Source: Gordoniibacillus chartarius | GTDB lineage: Bacteria > Bacillota > Bacilli > Paenibacillales > NBRC-103111 | Assembly: GCF_042432825.1 (NCBI RefSeq) | Contig: NZ_JBHLWN010000031.1 | Coordinates: forward strand, 62,001-126,000 | Direction: 5' to 3' | DNA length: 64,000 nt | Part shown: one piece after another, positions 33,438-42,294 of the stretch | Layout: each line of letters starts with the position of its first letter | Position numbering within the stretch: position 1 is the first letter of the stretch | Translations under genes and position numbers: made by a program | The notes under the pieces: generated by a model | Database searches by the model: none | What the model saw: only the letters and a program-made list of their open reading frames with translations | Told to the model about the DNA's origin: nothing

Positions 33438-34950
33438 TCCCGAAGTCTCCCCATGACACTTCCATATTTTGAATCGTAAATCGGCCGTTTACGGCAATGT
33501 GGTCTTTTTGCTCAAGCACGACAAGCGTGCGATCCCCGAGCAGCGCATACATCTCCTCCAGACGGGTGCTCTGCCCTTCCCCGGTTTTCATGTCACTGTC
33601 TCCGGCCCGATGCGGGCTCCTCTGATGCAGGTAAATCCAGAAATCGTAAAAAGCCCGCTCCTCCAGCAGCTTGGCATATTCGCCGTCCCGGATCGCTTCG
33701 ATATACTGCCGCAGATCGGCCGTGCCCCTCTCTTCCAGCAGCTTCACCAGCCGCTCCATCAACAGCATGTACAGCTTCTGCCGGACAGCCTGATAGCGAA
33801 GCTCCGTGCCGTCTTCGTCAATTTCCAGGAAATTATCGTCCCGCTCCCGTCCGTCCTCGTCCTCCTGGATGTTCTGCTCGGCCCATACGGACAGCAGCGA
33901 CCATTGCTTCTTCTCTTCTATGGAAAGGAACGGCGCGAGCACCCCCTTCATACTTTCCAGAGGCAGCGGCGTGCTGAAGATCAGTGAGGCGATATCCTGG
34001 TCAAAATTAAACGAGTCCAGCCCCGTATAGTACAGCGACTCCTGAGCGGCGCCGAGCGCCTGCGTCTTCAGCGTCATGCTTTGCTGGAACAGCCCCGCAT
34101 GCTCGCCGTGAACCTTCTCCAGCTCGTTCGAAATGCGCAAAATCAGCTCATACGGACGCTGGTCCGTCTGCCGGACCGTCTCCGCATGGACGCGGTCTTT
34201 CGTTTCCTTGACGAACTGGCGGAGTTCCTCGAACTCTTCATTTTCCAGCTGCAGCCGGACGTAAATATCCTCCAGCAACCCTTTGTAGCGCGCGAACGTT
34301 TCCTCCGATACGATGTTGCGCTTCAGCTCGTGCTCCAGCTTGAACATCCGCTCCTGCAGCGTCTCCACGTCCACCCGCATCTCGTTGATTTGCCGCAGCG
34401 CCCCTTCGAACTCGCCCTTCTCCAGCTGCTTGCGCAGCACGAGCTGGTGAATCGACAGCTGAAACTCCATATAAAATTCCTTCGTCGCAAAGATGAGCTC
34501 GAGCCCGTCATCGTCCAGTGTATAATACTGTGTGTTCGTGTGCAGATCGAAGGCATTCGCTTTCAAAATCGATATATACACTTGATCGGCCTGTCCCGTC
34601 TCCCAATTGAAAAACGAAAAATCCCGCTTCTTCCCCGTCGCCGGCCGAAACGTCTGGATCAGCCCCCGGGCCAAATCCTCGAACCCCGCATCGTCCAAAT
34701 CGATGTAAATGCCGGCCACCTTCATTAGAAAGCGGGCTAAATCTTTCACGCCTGTCTTGTTGTTGCGAATCAGCTTTTGCTCGAAAAAATATTGCAGCGT
34801 GAGAAGACCCAGCTCCATCAGATCGATCGGTTGGTTTTGCCGGTCCGTCAGCCGCTTGCGCCTAAGCTCGAACAGAGGGTCGAACAGCGCAAGCTTGGAC
34901 ATTCGGTCCCGAAAGCCGGGAACGATATGGTTAATGTCTAAGAAGTCCAT
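33427..34950 (-). CDS. Kleisin/MukF/JetA-like subunit of SMC operon
   Basis: 507 residues. The ATG at 34950 is preferred for its GGAGG eight bases upstream over an ATG 30 codons earlier. Starts MDFLDINHIVPGFRDRMSKL, then an N-terminal winged-helix-like region, a long central helical/coiled-coil segment (about 180-290, ENEEFEELRQFVKETKDR) and a C-terminal region with LRQYIEAIRDGEYAKLLEE. This layout fits a kleisin linking the heads of the SMC-like ATPase. First gene of the operon; a -10 TATAAT lies at 35091-35096. The call rests mainly on operon context. Confidence 0.65.
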   Translation of the reverse strand: MDFLDINHIVPGFRDRMSKLALFDPLFELRRKRLTDRQNQPIDLMELGLLTLQYFFEQKLIRNNKTGVKDLARFLMKVAGIYIDLDDAGFEDLARGLIQTFRPATGKKRDFSFFNWETGQADQVYISILKANAFDLHTNTQYYTLDDDGLELIFATKEFYMEFQLSIHQLVLRKQLEKGEFEGALRQINEMRVDVETLQERMFKLEHELKRNIVSEETFARYKGLLEDIYVRLQLENEEFEELRQFVKETKDRVHAETVRQTDQRPYELILRISNELEKVHGEHAGLFQQSMTLKTQALGAAQESLYYTGLDSFNFDQDIASLIFSTPLPLESMKGVLAPFLSIEEKKQWSLLSVWAEQNIQEDEDGRERDDNFLEIDEDGTELRYQAVRQKLYMLLMERLVKLLEERGTADLRQYIEAIRDGEYAKLLEERAFYDFWIYLHQRSPHRAGDSDMKTGEGQSTRLEEMYALLGDRTLVVLEQKDHIAVNGRFTIQNMEVSWGDFGNGA

Positions 34951-35090
34951 GCCGTGTGCCTCCAAATATCGCAAAGCTCTTGGGTTTGCAGGATTTCCAT
35001 GCGCAGCCCTATGAATCTCGTTATGTATATGTTCCCGCAAATAGCTTCAACCATAAACGATACTCCCGTCAGCCGGCAAAATATATGACC

Positions 35091-35096
35091 ATTATA
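35091..35096 (-). promoter_or_regulatory. Probable -10 of SMC operon promoter
   Basis: TATAAT on the minus strand, about 140 bases before the kleisin-like start; the -35 is weak (CTTAAC at 17 bases). Confidence 0.35.
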
Positions 35097-35161
35097 GCAG
35101 AGATTCGCTGCGGGTTAAGTTGGGAAAATCGTGGAAGCCGTAACGTGAACGCCCGCGACAA

Positions 35162-35190
35162 ACAGCCATACTGTTCGTCAGCATGGCTGT
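35162..35190 (-). terminator. Terminator of the CE7 esterase gene
   Basis: ACAGCCAT/ATGGCTGT stem followed on the minus strand by TTGTCG; lies directly after the stop at 35204. Confidence 0.65.
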
Positions 35191-35203
35191 AAACTCGCAA
35201 CAG

Positions 35204-36166
35204 TCAATTGCCGCTGCAAATCTTCCAATCGATCAGAAACCGGATGATTTTGCGAAAATGCCCCCCGCTCACCTGATGGCCGTTAAACGGATACATTTGG
35301 ATTTGTTTAGGGGCGTTTACGCGGTTGTAGACGGCGAATACCGTTTCCGGCGGGCATACCGGATCTTTGAAGCCGACCGAGAAGAATACCGGCTTCGTTA
35401 GCCTGTCGCATAAATGGACCATATCGAAATAGCTGAGTGTCGACAGCACCGCGCCCAAGTGCTCGGGATGACGGGAAACGAAGTCCGCCGCTTCGGACAG
35501 CGAGCCGGTGGAGTGACTGATTCCGTAGTCCATATGGCACATATTCGGGATGTCCGCAATCGTCGCCGCGGGAATATCGCTCAAGGCCGATGCGATCAGG
35601 GCGAGCCCTCCGCCCTGGCTTACGCCGGCAGCGATAACCCTGGCCGGGTCGACCTCCGGCTGCTTGGCCGCCCACTCCAGCGCCTTGCAAGCATCGACCG
35701 CGATCGCCCGATAGTAGCTCTGCTCCGGGTCCAGCAAGCCTTGCGTAATCCAGCCTTTGGACATGCCGTAATGCTGAGGCAGAAGGTTGCCGGTTTCTCC
35801 GCCCTGTCCGCGCACGTCGACGGCGAACACGGCAAACCCCATCAGCAGCCAATCCGCGTACTGCTCCGGGATGTTCTTGCTGCCCGTATACCCGTGGAAA
35901 ATGACCGTGCACGGCAGCCGCTCTTCTTGAACGAAGGCGGGCACGATGAACGTGCCGTGAATCGGCGTTTCGTCATACCCTTCATACACAACCTTGGAAA
36001 TCTTCATGTATGGCGAGAGCGACTCGCTCTGTTCAACCTTGCTGCTCAGCGGCCTGCCGCGTGCCATAAGCAGCGTTCTCTCCCAATATTCATCCAAATC
36101 ATCCGGTGCCGTACTTTCCGCTCTGTACAGCTGCAGCTCCGCAATACGTTTGTCGATCGCATTCAT
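35204..36166 (-). CDS. CE7-family acetyl xylan esterase / cephalosporin-C deacetylase
   Basis: 320 residues, typical of CE7 enzymes (about 318-325), which remove acetyl groups from xylo-oligosaccharides or cephalosporin C. Signatures: the RGQGG motif in VDVRGQGGETG, nucleophile Ser in GVSQGGG (about 182), Asp in VGFKDPVCPP and His in NGHQVSGG near the end. No signal peptide, as usual for this intracellular hexameric family. GGAGGATCATG precedes the start. Single-gene transcript between the SMC operon and the divergent c-di-GMP gene. Confidence 0.88.
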   Translation of the reverse strand: MNAIDKRIAELQLYRAESTAPDDLDEYWERTLLMARGRPLSSKVEQSESLSPYMKISKVVYEGYDETPIHGTFIVPAFVQEERLPCTVIFHGYTGSKNIPEQYADWLLMGFAVFAVDVRGQGGETGNLLPQHYGMSKGWITQGLLDPEQSYYRAIAVDACKALEWAAKQPEVDPARVIAAGVSQGGGLALIASALSDIPAATIADIPNMCHMDYGISHSTGSLSEAADFVSRHPEHLGAVLSTLSYFDMVHLCDRLTKPVFFSVGFKDPVCPPETVFAVYNRVNAPKQIQMYPFNGHQVSGGHFRKIIRFLIDWKICSGN

Positions 36167-36352
36167 CGTATCATGATCCTCCGCCCTATACCGTTTACCA
36201 TGTAACCGCTTCAGGAAAATCCGCCGTGCTCTCTATCATAACACCTATTCGGTCTGGCAGGAATAATCCGTATGTTGTTCCTTGCAGGATTACCGGCGCA
36301 CACAATCGAACAACTATAGGTAACATTCATACTACCAAGAGGTGTTTGGAAC

Positions 36353-39337
36353 ATGTCCAAACCGACAATCGGCGTATTGACCCCTGCTACGGACGGGTTT
36401 TACTTCAACGGTATCCTGCAGGGCATCCATGAGCGCGCGCAAGAGCTCGGAGCCAACGTCATCGTCATTCGTACGTATGATTCCAATCATGTGAATGAAT
36501 ATCACCGGTATTTGGCTTTTGATCATATAGACGGTTGGATCGTCATCCTCAATGCCGTAGAACAAACTGCTTATCTGCGGCGTATGGAGCACATGGGAAA
36601 GCCGATCGTTTGCACGCCGTCGCCGAACGGCTTCGAGAACTCCACAACCTTCGGCATTGACAATGAACAAGGCGGGTACGAGGCAGCGAAACATTTAATC
36701 GAGCACGGCCATCGCGACATTGGAATGGTCTACAGCACTACCAATGCGGAAAGCGTGCTCCGCTACAATGGCTACCTGCGGGCCCTGGCTGAGCACGGAC
36801 TGGCCAGCAAGCCGCATCACGTATTCGATTTGCCGAATCTTTGGGAGAAATATGGGGTCGAGGCCGGCAGATTGATTTTGAAGCGGGGGATCGACTTTTC
36901 TGCGATTGTCGTCAGTTCGGATGTGATTGCCGTCGGGATCGTGCAGACGCTGCAATCGGTCGGCATCCGTGTTCCCCATCAGTTAGCTTTAGTCAGCTTC
37001 GACAATACGGATTACGCCAAGCGGTTCTCCCTTACTTCCTTGGCCCAGCCCCTGTACGAACGCGGCAGGAGCATGCTTGAGCGCGTTTGGCGGCAGCTTC
37101 ATACCGCAGACCGCCGGCATGAGACGATCATGGAACCGATGCACCTCGTTGTTCGCCAATCGTGCGGCTGCCATGTTGAGGAGCAGGAGCTTCAGCATGC
37201 CGCTCAATATTACAATAGTCTGGACATGGTTGAATTTTTGTCGAACGCCATTCAGCGTAATCATCGGATCGGCCGCAATTTGGTCGGCGGTGACGCCGCC
37301 AAGATCAAGAGCCTGTCCTGGCTTGCCGACACCAGCTTCACATGGGGCTGCATGGCGCGCTGGATGGAGAACCGTCAGCTCGTTATTGAAAGTGTGTACA
37401 GCACGAAGCCGACCGCCTTGCTCGAGAAGGGAGAGGTGTACCGCGAGGAAGCTTTTCCACCGCTTTCCCTCTATGACTTATTGAACGATCGTGAAGCGGT
37501 CGTCGTTCATTCCGTCAAGACCTTGGACCGGGATATCGGCTTCCTTGTGCTCATCGGCAACATTTTTAACCAGCAACAGAACGGCATGACCGGGACGCTG
37601 CTCCATTCCATGACCCATACGATCGACCTGTTCTCCTACGCATTGGAGAGAGAAGCGATGTACGAGGAAGCCAGAGACCGGGAGAACCGGCTGGAGATCG
37701 TTTCCTCCACAACGAACGACGGCATCTTCGATTGGAATTTAACGACAAATCTCATGCTATGGAACCGCAAAATCCATCATATTCTCGATCATGAAGGCTT
37801 AACGATGCAATTCGGCGATTTTGCCAAGCGGATTGCTGCTGACGATCTGGAACAGCTGCGCGTCGCGCTGGACGCACATTACGAGCAGCACATCCCGTTC
37901 CAGGCCGAGTTCCGCATGCTCAAGAATGAGAATGAAGTCATTTGGATTCGCGCCGCAGGCGAAGCGCTTCGGGACGCCGAAGGCGTACCGGTCCGCATGA
38001 TCGGGTCAATCGTCGATATTACGGAAAGGAAGCGGGCCGAGGAGAAAATTCAGCAGATCGCTTATACCGACTTTTTGACGAGCTTACCTAACAGAAGGTA
38101 CATCTACGAGCGAATCGCGGAAGAGGTTTCCCGCCGGGACGCCTCCTTTGCGGTGATCCTCCTCGACTTGGACCGGTTTAAGGTCATTAATGACAGTCTG
38201 GGCCATATGGTTGGGGACGAGCTGCTGCGGCACGTTGCCCAAATGCTGTCGGCCTCCGCCGACCCGCAGGACGTTGTGGCCCGATTAGGCGGGGATGAAT
38301 TTATTATCGTATGCACCGGTTTAACCGAGCCGTCGCGTCCTCTCGAAACCGCGCGCAGCATTTTAACTAAATTGAGCCAGCCGATAACGATCGACGGGCA
38401 GCTCGTCTATGCGACGACCAGCATGGGCATCAGCTATTATCCGGAGCACGGGGACGACCGAGAGCAGCTGATCCAGCATGCCGATATAGCCATGTATCGG
38501 GCGAAGGAAGAAGGGAAAAACCGGTTCCAGGTGTATCACCCGGATATGCATACGAATTCCATGAACAAGCTGACCATGGAAAGCTGTCTGCGCGGCGCGC
38601 TCGATGCCGGCGAGTTTGAAGTGCATTATCAGCCGCAGCTTGATCTTCACACGGATACGGTCATGGGCTTCGAAGCTTTGCTGCGCTGGAACTCGCCGGT
38701 ATTCGGGAAAGTTTCCCCGCTTGATTTCATTCCGCTCGCGGAGGAGACGCGGCTCATCTTTCCGATCACCGAGTGGGTTCTCTATCGAGCCTGCAATGAC
38801 ACAAAGCGGCTGCTGGAAGAAGGATTTCCGTCGCTTCTCGTTTCGGTCAATATTTCGGCGCTCCATCTTGCCGATTCCCGGCTGATTCATAGCATCCGCT
38901 CGATTTTGCGGCAAACCGGACTGCCGGCTCATCATCTCTGTCTGGAAATTACGGAACGGGCGGCCATCCAGCATCTCGAATCGACGGTCTGCCACTTGCA
39001 TGAACTTCGTGAAATAGGCGTGAAAATTGCGCTCGATGACTTCGGGGTAGGCAATTCCTCTCTTTCCTTGATCAATACGCTGCCGCTCGACACGATCAAA
39101 ATCGATCAAATGTTCGTGCGAAGCGTTTCGAAGAGCGAGATCAGCACCGCCATCTTCACGACGATTCTCGGCCTCGTTTCGGACTTGAATTTGGACAGCT
39201 GCGTGGAAGGGATCGAAATGCCGGAGCAGCTCGAGTTCGCGAAGACCCGGCGCTGCCGCTTTGCGCAAGGCTTCCACATCGGCAAACCGCTTCCTTATGA
39301 AGAGCTCAAATCATATTTGCGTAACCGAATGCCTTAA
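36353..39337 (+). CDS. Bifunctional GGDEF-EAL protein with LacI-type sugar-binding sensor and PAS domain
   Basis: 994 residues. Residues 1-270 are a LacI/GalR periplasmic-binding-like sensor (IGVLTPATDGFYFNGILQGI, GMVYSTTNAESVLRYNGYL, HQLALVSFDNTDYA) without the usual helix-turn-helix. An RQSCGCH segment and a GAF-like linker follow, then a PAS domain (about 445-570, DGIFDWNLTTNLMLWNRKIH). GGDEF domain (about 580-730) has an intact GGDEF motif in RLGGDEFIIV but no RxxD inhibitory site before it. EAL domain (about 745-990) keeps EALLRW, LEITER, DDFG and IKID. So both synthesis and hydrolysis of c-di-GMP are possible. There is no signal peptide; a cytoplasmic sugar-like ligand probably sets the balance. 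RBS AGAGGTG; terminator at 39345. Confidence 0.9.
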   Translation: MSKPTIGVLTPATDGFYFNGILQGIHERAQELGANVIVIRTYDSNHVNEYHRYLAFDHIDGWIVILNAVEQTAYLRRMEHMGKPIVCTPSPNGFENSTTFGIDNEQGGYEAAKHLIEHGHRDIGMVYSTTNAESVLRYNGYLRALAEHGLASKPHHVFDLPNLWEKYGVEAGRLILKRGIDFSAIVVSSDVIAVGIVQTLQSVGIRVPHQLALVSFDNTDYAKRFSLTSLAQPLYERGRSMLERVWRQLHTADRRHETIMEPMHLVVRQSCGCHVEEQELQHAAQYYNSLDMVEFLSNAIQRNHRIGRNLVGGDAAKIKSLSWLADTSFTWGCMARWMENRQLVIESVYSTKPTALLEKGEVYREEAFPPLSLYDLLNDREAVVVHSVKTLDRDIGFLVLIGNIFNQQQNGMTGTLLHSMTHTIDLFSYALEREAMYEEARDRENRLEIVSSTTNDGIFDWNLTTNLMLWNRKIHHILDHEGLTMQFGDFAKRIAADDLEQLRVALDAHYEQHIPFQAEFRMLKNENEVIWIRAAGEALRDAEGVPVRMIGSIVDITERKRAEEKIQQIAYTDFLTSLPNRRYIYERIAEEVSRRDASFAVILLDLDRFKVINDSLGHMVGDELLRHVAQMLSASADPQDVVARLGGDEFIIVCTGLTEPSRPLETARSILTKLSQPITIDGQLVYATTSMGISYYPEHGDDREQLIQHADIAMYRAKEEGKNRFQVYHPDMHTNSMNKLTMESCLRGALDAGEFEVHYQPQLDLHTDTVMGFEALLRWNSPVFGKVSPLDFIPLAEETRLIFPITEWVLYRACNDTKRLLEEGFPSLLVSVNISALHLADSRLIHSIRSILRQTGLPAHHLCLEITERAAIQHLESTVCHLHELREIGVKIALDDFGVGNSSLSLINTLPLDTIKIDQMFVRSVSKSEISTAIFTTILGLVSDLNLDSCVEGIEMPEQLEFAKTRRCRFAQGFHIGKPLPYEELKSYLRNRMP

Positions 39338-39344
39338 GCCTTGT

Positions 39345-39368
39345 CCCTTCCGCCCGCCGGCGGAGGGG
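39345..39368 (+). terminator. Terminator of the GGDEF-EAL gene
   Basis: CCCTTCCGCC-CGCC-GGCGGAGGGG followed by ATTTTC on the plus strand. Confidence 0.75.
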
Positions 39369-39386
39369 ATTTTCTCATGCGGGACG

Positions 39387-40250
39387 TCAACCCCGGCGCA
39401 CCTCGGAAGGCGGTACATGGCGGCATTTCTTGAACACGCGGCTAAAATAATAAATATCCCGGTACCCTACGGCCAGCGCCACTTCGGAAACGGTCATCGG
39501 CGTGTTCCGCAGCAAATAGTCGGCCCTGCGAATCCGGATGTCGTTTACGTATTCGGCCACGCTCTTCTCCGTCAGCTGCTTGAACAGCCGGCTGAAGTGG
39601 AACCGGCTCAGCCCCGCCAGCTTCGCCAGCTCTTCTACCGTCAGCTCTTCCTCGGAGCGCTCCTCAATGAACGATAATACGGGTGTCAGCCGCTCCAGGA
39701 GGCGCATCCGGTTGCGATATTCTTTGGCCGTTTGCCCGGTTAACGGCTGGCTGCGAATCAACCGGGTCAGCATGCGGTAGAGCGACGCTTTGACGGCGAG
39801 CTCGTAGCCCGGCTCCTTCTCGCCCAGCTCCTTCACAATCGATAAATAGTCCTCTCGATAATCGTTCGCTTGAGCGATGAAATTCGGAAACAGCATCAAA
39901 TTTTGCACGATCGGAAGCATATATTTGCTTTCAATCGCATCCATCGACTGGCTTTGCAGCACTGCAGGATCAAAAATGAGCACATAATAAAACAAATCCT
40001 CGGACAAACAAATACCGGCGTGAAGATCGTTCGCATTCATGAAGATCATATCGCCGGGACCGGCGGTCACCGGCACCCCGTTGCACTCGACAACAGCCCG
40101 TCCCGACACGAAATAGAGCAGCTCGATATGGCGGTGCCAATGGTTCGCAAACAGCGTGATCCCGTATTCGCTCGCTCGGCAAGGACCTACCTTGACGGGG
40201 AAGGCATGGTCGGGCATCGTCATCGGCTCCAGCAAAGCTGGCGGTTTCAT
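39387..40250 (-). CDS. AraC-family transcriptional regulator
   Basis: 287 residues from the ATG at 40250 (GGAGG six bases upstream). An N-terminal cupin sensor (HWHRHIELLYFVSGRAVVEC, AGPGDMIFMNANDLHAG) is followed by two helix-turn-helix motifs (TVEELAKLAGLSRFHFSRLF and TVSEVALAVGYRDIYYFSRVF, then a C-terminal HVPPSEVRRG). Divergent from the dehydrogenase/isomerase operon with 131 bases between starts, so it is the likely regulator of that operon in response to a sugar or polyol. Confidence 0.92.
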   Translation of the reverse strand: MKPPALLEPMTMPDHAFPVKVGPCRASEYGITLFANHWHRHIELLYFVSGRAVVECNGVPVTAGPGDMIFMNANDLHAGICLSEDLFYYVLIFDPAVLQSQSMDAIESKYMLPIVQNLMLFPNFIAQANDYREDYLSIVKELGEKEPGYELAVKASLYRMLTRLIRSQPLTGQTAKEYRNRMRLLERLTPVLSFIEERSEEELTVEELAKLAGLSRFHFSRLFKQLTEKSVAEYVNDIRIRRADYLLRNTPMTVSEVALAVGYRDIYYFSRVFKKCRHVPPSEVRRG

Positions 40251-40381
40251 GTCGTCCCTCCTGACCAATATCGCACAATAATACAAAGAAACAGCAAACG
40301 GTTTCATGGGATAAGGCGGATTATGACTATTATAATACAAGGGAAACCATCCGACATCCAGCATTTGGAGGAGATGCCCCC

Positions 40382-41440
40382 TTGAGCACCGTTCGTGTCG
40401 CCGTGATCGGCCTCGGTTCGATATCCGACAGCCATTTGACATCGTATCAACGGCATCCTGAGGCCCGCTTATACGCCGTATGTGACGTCAACGAAGAAAG
40501 GGCCAGGAAGAAAGCGGCCGAATTCGGCGCGGAAGCGATTTATACCGATTACCGCGCTCTGCTTGCCGACGAGCAGATCGACGCCGTCAGCATTTGCACG
40601 TGGAACAACCTCCACGCCGAGATCTGTATTGCGGCGCTGGAAGCAGGGAAGCATGTGCTCGTCGAGAAGCCGCTGTGCAAGACGGTCGAAGAGGCGCTGC
40701 GCATTCAGGAAGCCGTACACCGGACGGGGCGCCTGCTCCAGGTCGGGTTTGTCCGGCGCTATGACCGCAATGTGCAGATGCTCCGGGAGTTTGCGGCCGG
40801 CGGCGAGTTCGGCGATATTTATTATGCGAAGGCGTCGGCGATTCGCCGGCTGGGCAACCCTGGCGGATGGTTCGCGGACATCGAACGCTCCGGCGGCGGT
40901 CCGCTCATCGATATCGGCGTCCATATGATCGACTTGCTGTGGTACATGATGGGACGGCCGAAGCCCGTTACCGTGTCCGGCAATACGTACCGCAAGCTGG
41001 GCAACCGTGCGCATATCCGGCATTTAAGCTTCTATAAGGCTGCCGATTACGACGCGGCGCACAACACGGTGGAGGATATGGCGAACGCGCTGATCCGTTT
41101 CGACAACGGCGCTTCGCTGTCGGTGGACGTGAGCTTTACGCTGCACGCCAAGGAAGACAGCATCTCCACCAAGCTGTACGGCACGAAGGGCGGCATCGAG
41201 ATCGATCCTAGCGTCACCATCGTAACGGAAAAATACAATACGATTCTGAATGTGACGCCGCAGGTGGATCGGACGGGATTTCATTTTGAATCGGCGTTTC
41301 AGCAGGAAATCGGACATTTCATCGAATGCATCCTGACGGGCAAGCAGCCGCTCAGCCCGGTCGAAGACGGCGTGGCGCTCATGAAGATGCTGTGCGGGAT
41401 TTACGAATCGGCGGCGCTTGGAAAGGAGATTGCCCTATGA
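40382..41440 (+). CDS. Gfo/Idh/MocA-family NAD(P)-dependent dehydrogenase
   Basis: 352 residues. TTG start at 40382 with GGAGGAG eight bases upstream; no other in-frame start precedes the fold. Rossmann domain with VAVIGLGSISDSH (6-18), the family motif EKPLCKT (about 96) and a C-terminal alpha/beta domain with GGPLIDIGVHMIDLLWYM (about 178-195), where the D-x-G-x-H-x-x-D residues are those of the active site. Substrates of the family are sugars and inositols. First gene of a three-gene operon whose later genes are isomerase/epimerase-type; stop overlaps the next start (ATGA). Confidence 0.92.
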   Translation: MSTVRVAVIGLGSISDSHLTSYQRHPEARLYAVCDVNEERARKKAAEFGAEAIYTDYRALLADEQIDAVSICTWNNLHAEICIAALEAGKHVLVEKPLCKTVEEALRIQEAVHRTGRLLQVGFVRRYDRNVQMLREFAAGGEFGDIYYAKASAIRRLGNPGGWFADIERSGGGPLIDIGVHMIDLLWYMMGRPKPVTVSGNTYRKLGNRAHIRHLSFYKAADYDAAHNTVEDMANALIRFDNGASLSVDVSFTLHAKEDSISTKLYGTKGGIEIDPSVTIVTEKYNTILNVTPQVDRTGFHFESAFQQEIGHFIECILTGKQPLSPVEDGVALMKMLCGIYESAALGKEIAL

Positions 41441-42294
41441 AGTTCGGGGTCAGTTCGTACAGCTTATATCCGGCGCTTCGGTCGAAGGAAATGACGATTA
41501 TCGACGTTATCGATTATATTGCAGACATCGGCGGGGAGCATGTCGAGATCGTTCCGCTCGGCTTCAATCTCACGGAGCAGCCGGAGCTGATCGAAGCCAT
41601 TCGCCGCCGGGCGGTTGAGGCCGGCATCGAACTTTCGAATTATGCGGTCGGCGGAAATTTCGCAGATCTCGATCCGGATGCCTTCGAGCAAGAGATCGAG
41701 CGCCTGCAGCGGGAGGTCGACATCGCCGCGGCTCTGGGCGTCAAGCTCATGCGGCACGATGTCGCCTCTTCGCCGGACATCTCCATTCGGCATTATAACG
41801 AGCAGCTGCCCAGGCTGGCGGAAGCGTGCCGCCGTATTGCCGATTACGCGGCGGAGTACGGGATCACGACAAGTGTGGAAAATCACGGGCTATTCGTTCA
41901 GGCGGCCGACCGCGTACAGGCGCTCATTCATCTGGTGGACCGGGACAACTTCAAGACGACGCTGGACGTCGGCAACTTCCTCTGCGTCGATGAAGACCCG
42001 GCAGCGGCGGTAAGCCGCAATATCGGTTACGCGTCGATGGTGCATATTAAGGATTTCTACGTAAGGCGGGGCGAACGCACCTTGAGCGAGGGCTGGTTCC
42101 GCAGCGCCCATGGCAGCTTCCTGCGCGGCGCGATCGTCGGTCACGGCGATATCGACCTGCCGCATGTACTCCGAATCATCAAGCAATCCGGTTACGACGG
42201 CTGCTTGTCTGTGGAGTTTGAAGGCATCGAGCCTTGCCGAAGCGGCGCCCGTATCGGCTTAGACCAATTGAAAGCGATGTGGAACGCGGTATGA
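41437..42294 (+). CDS. Sugar phosphate isomerase/epimerase (xylose-isomerase-like TIM barrel)
   Basis: 285 residues, starting at ATG 41437 (AAAGGAG seven bases upstream). The xylose-isomerase/AP-endonuclease-2 fold is shown by HVEIVPLGFNL, VGGNF, TTSVENHGLF (metal-site Glu), TTLDVGNFLCVDED, MVHIKDFYV and the C-terminal CLSVEFEGIEPC. Metal-binding Glu/Asp/His residues are in place. Together with the dehydrogenase and the second isomerase gene it probably interconverts a keto-sugar or inositol-type intermediate. ATGA overlaps on both sides couple the three genes. Confidence 0.88.
   Translation: MKFGVSSYSLYPALRSKEMTIIDVIDYIADIGGEHVEIVPLGFNLTEQPELIEAIRRRAVEAGIELSNYAVGGNFADLDPDAFEQEIERLQREVDIAAALGVKLMRHDVASSPDISIRHYNEQLPRLAEACRRIADYAAEYGITTSVENHGLFVQAADRVQALIHLVDRDNFKTTLDVGNFLCVDEDPAAAVSRNIGYASMVHIKDFYVRRGERTLSEGWFRSAHGSFLRGAIVGHGDIDLPHVLRIIKQSGYDGCLSVEFEGIEPCRSGARIGLDQLKAMWNAV

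Noticed and set aside
28265..34950. Complete Wadjet (JetABCD) defence system
   Set aside because: No Toprim/JetD gene is found on either side of the three SMC-operon genes within the window.
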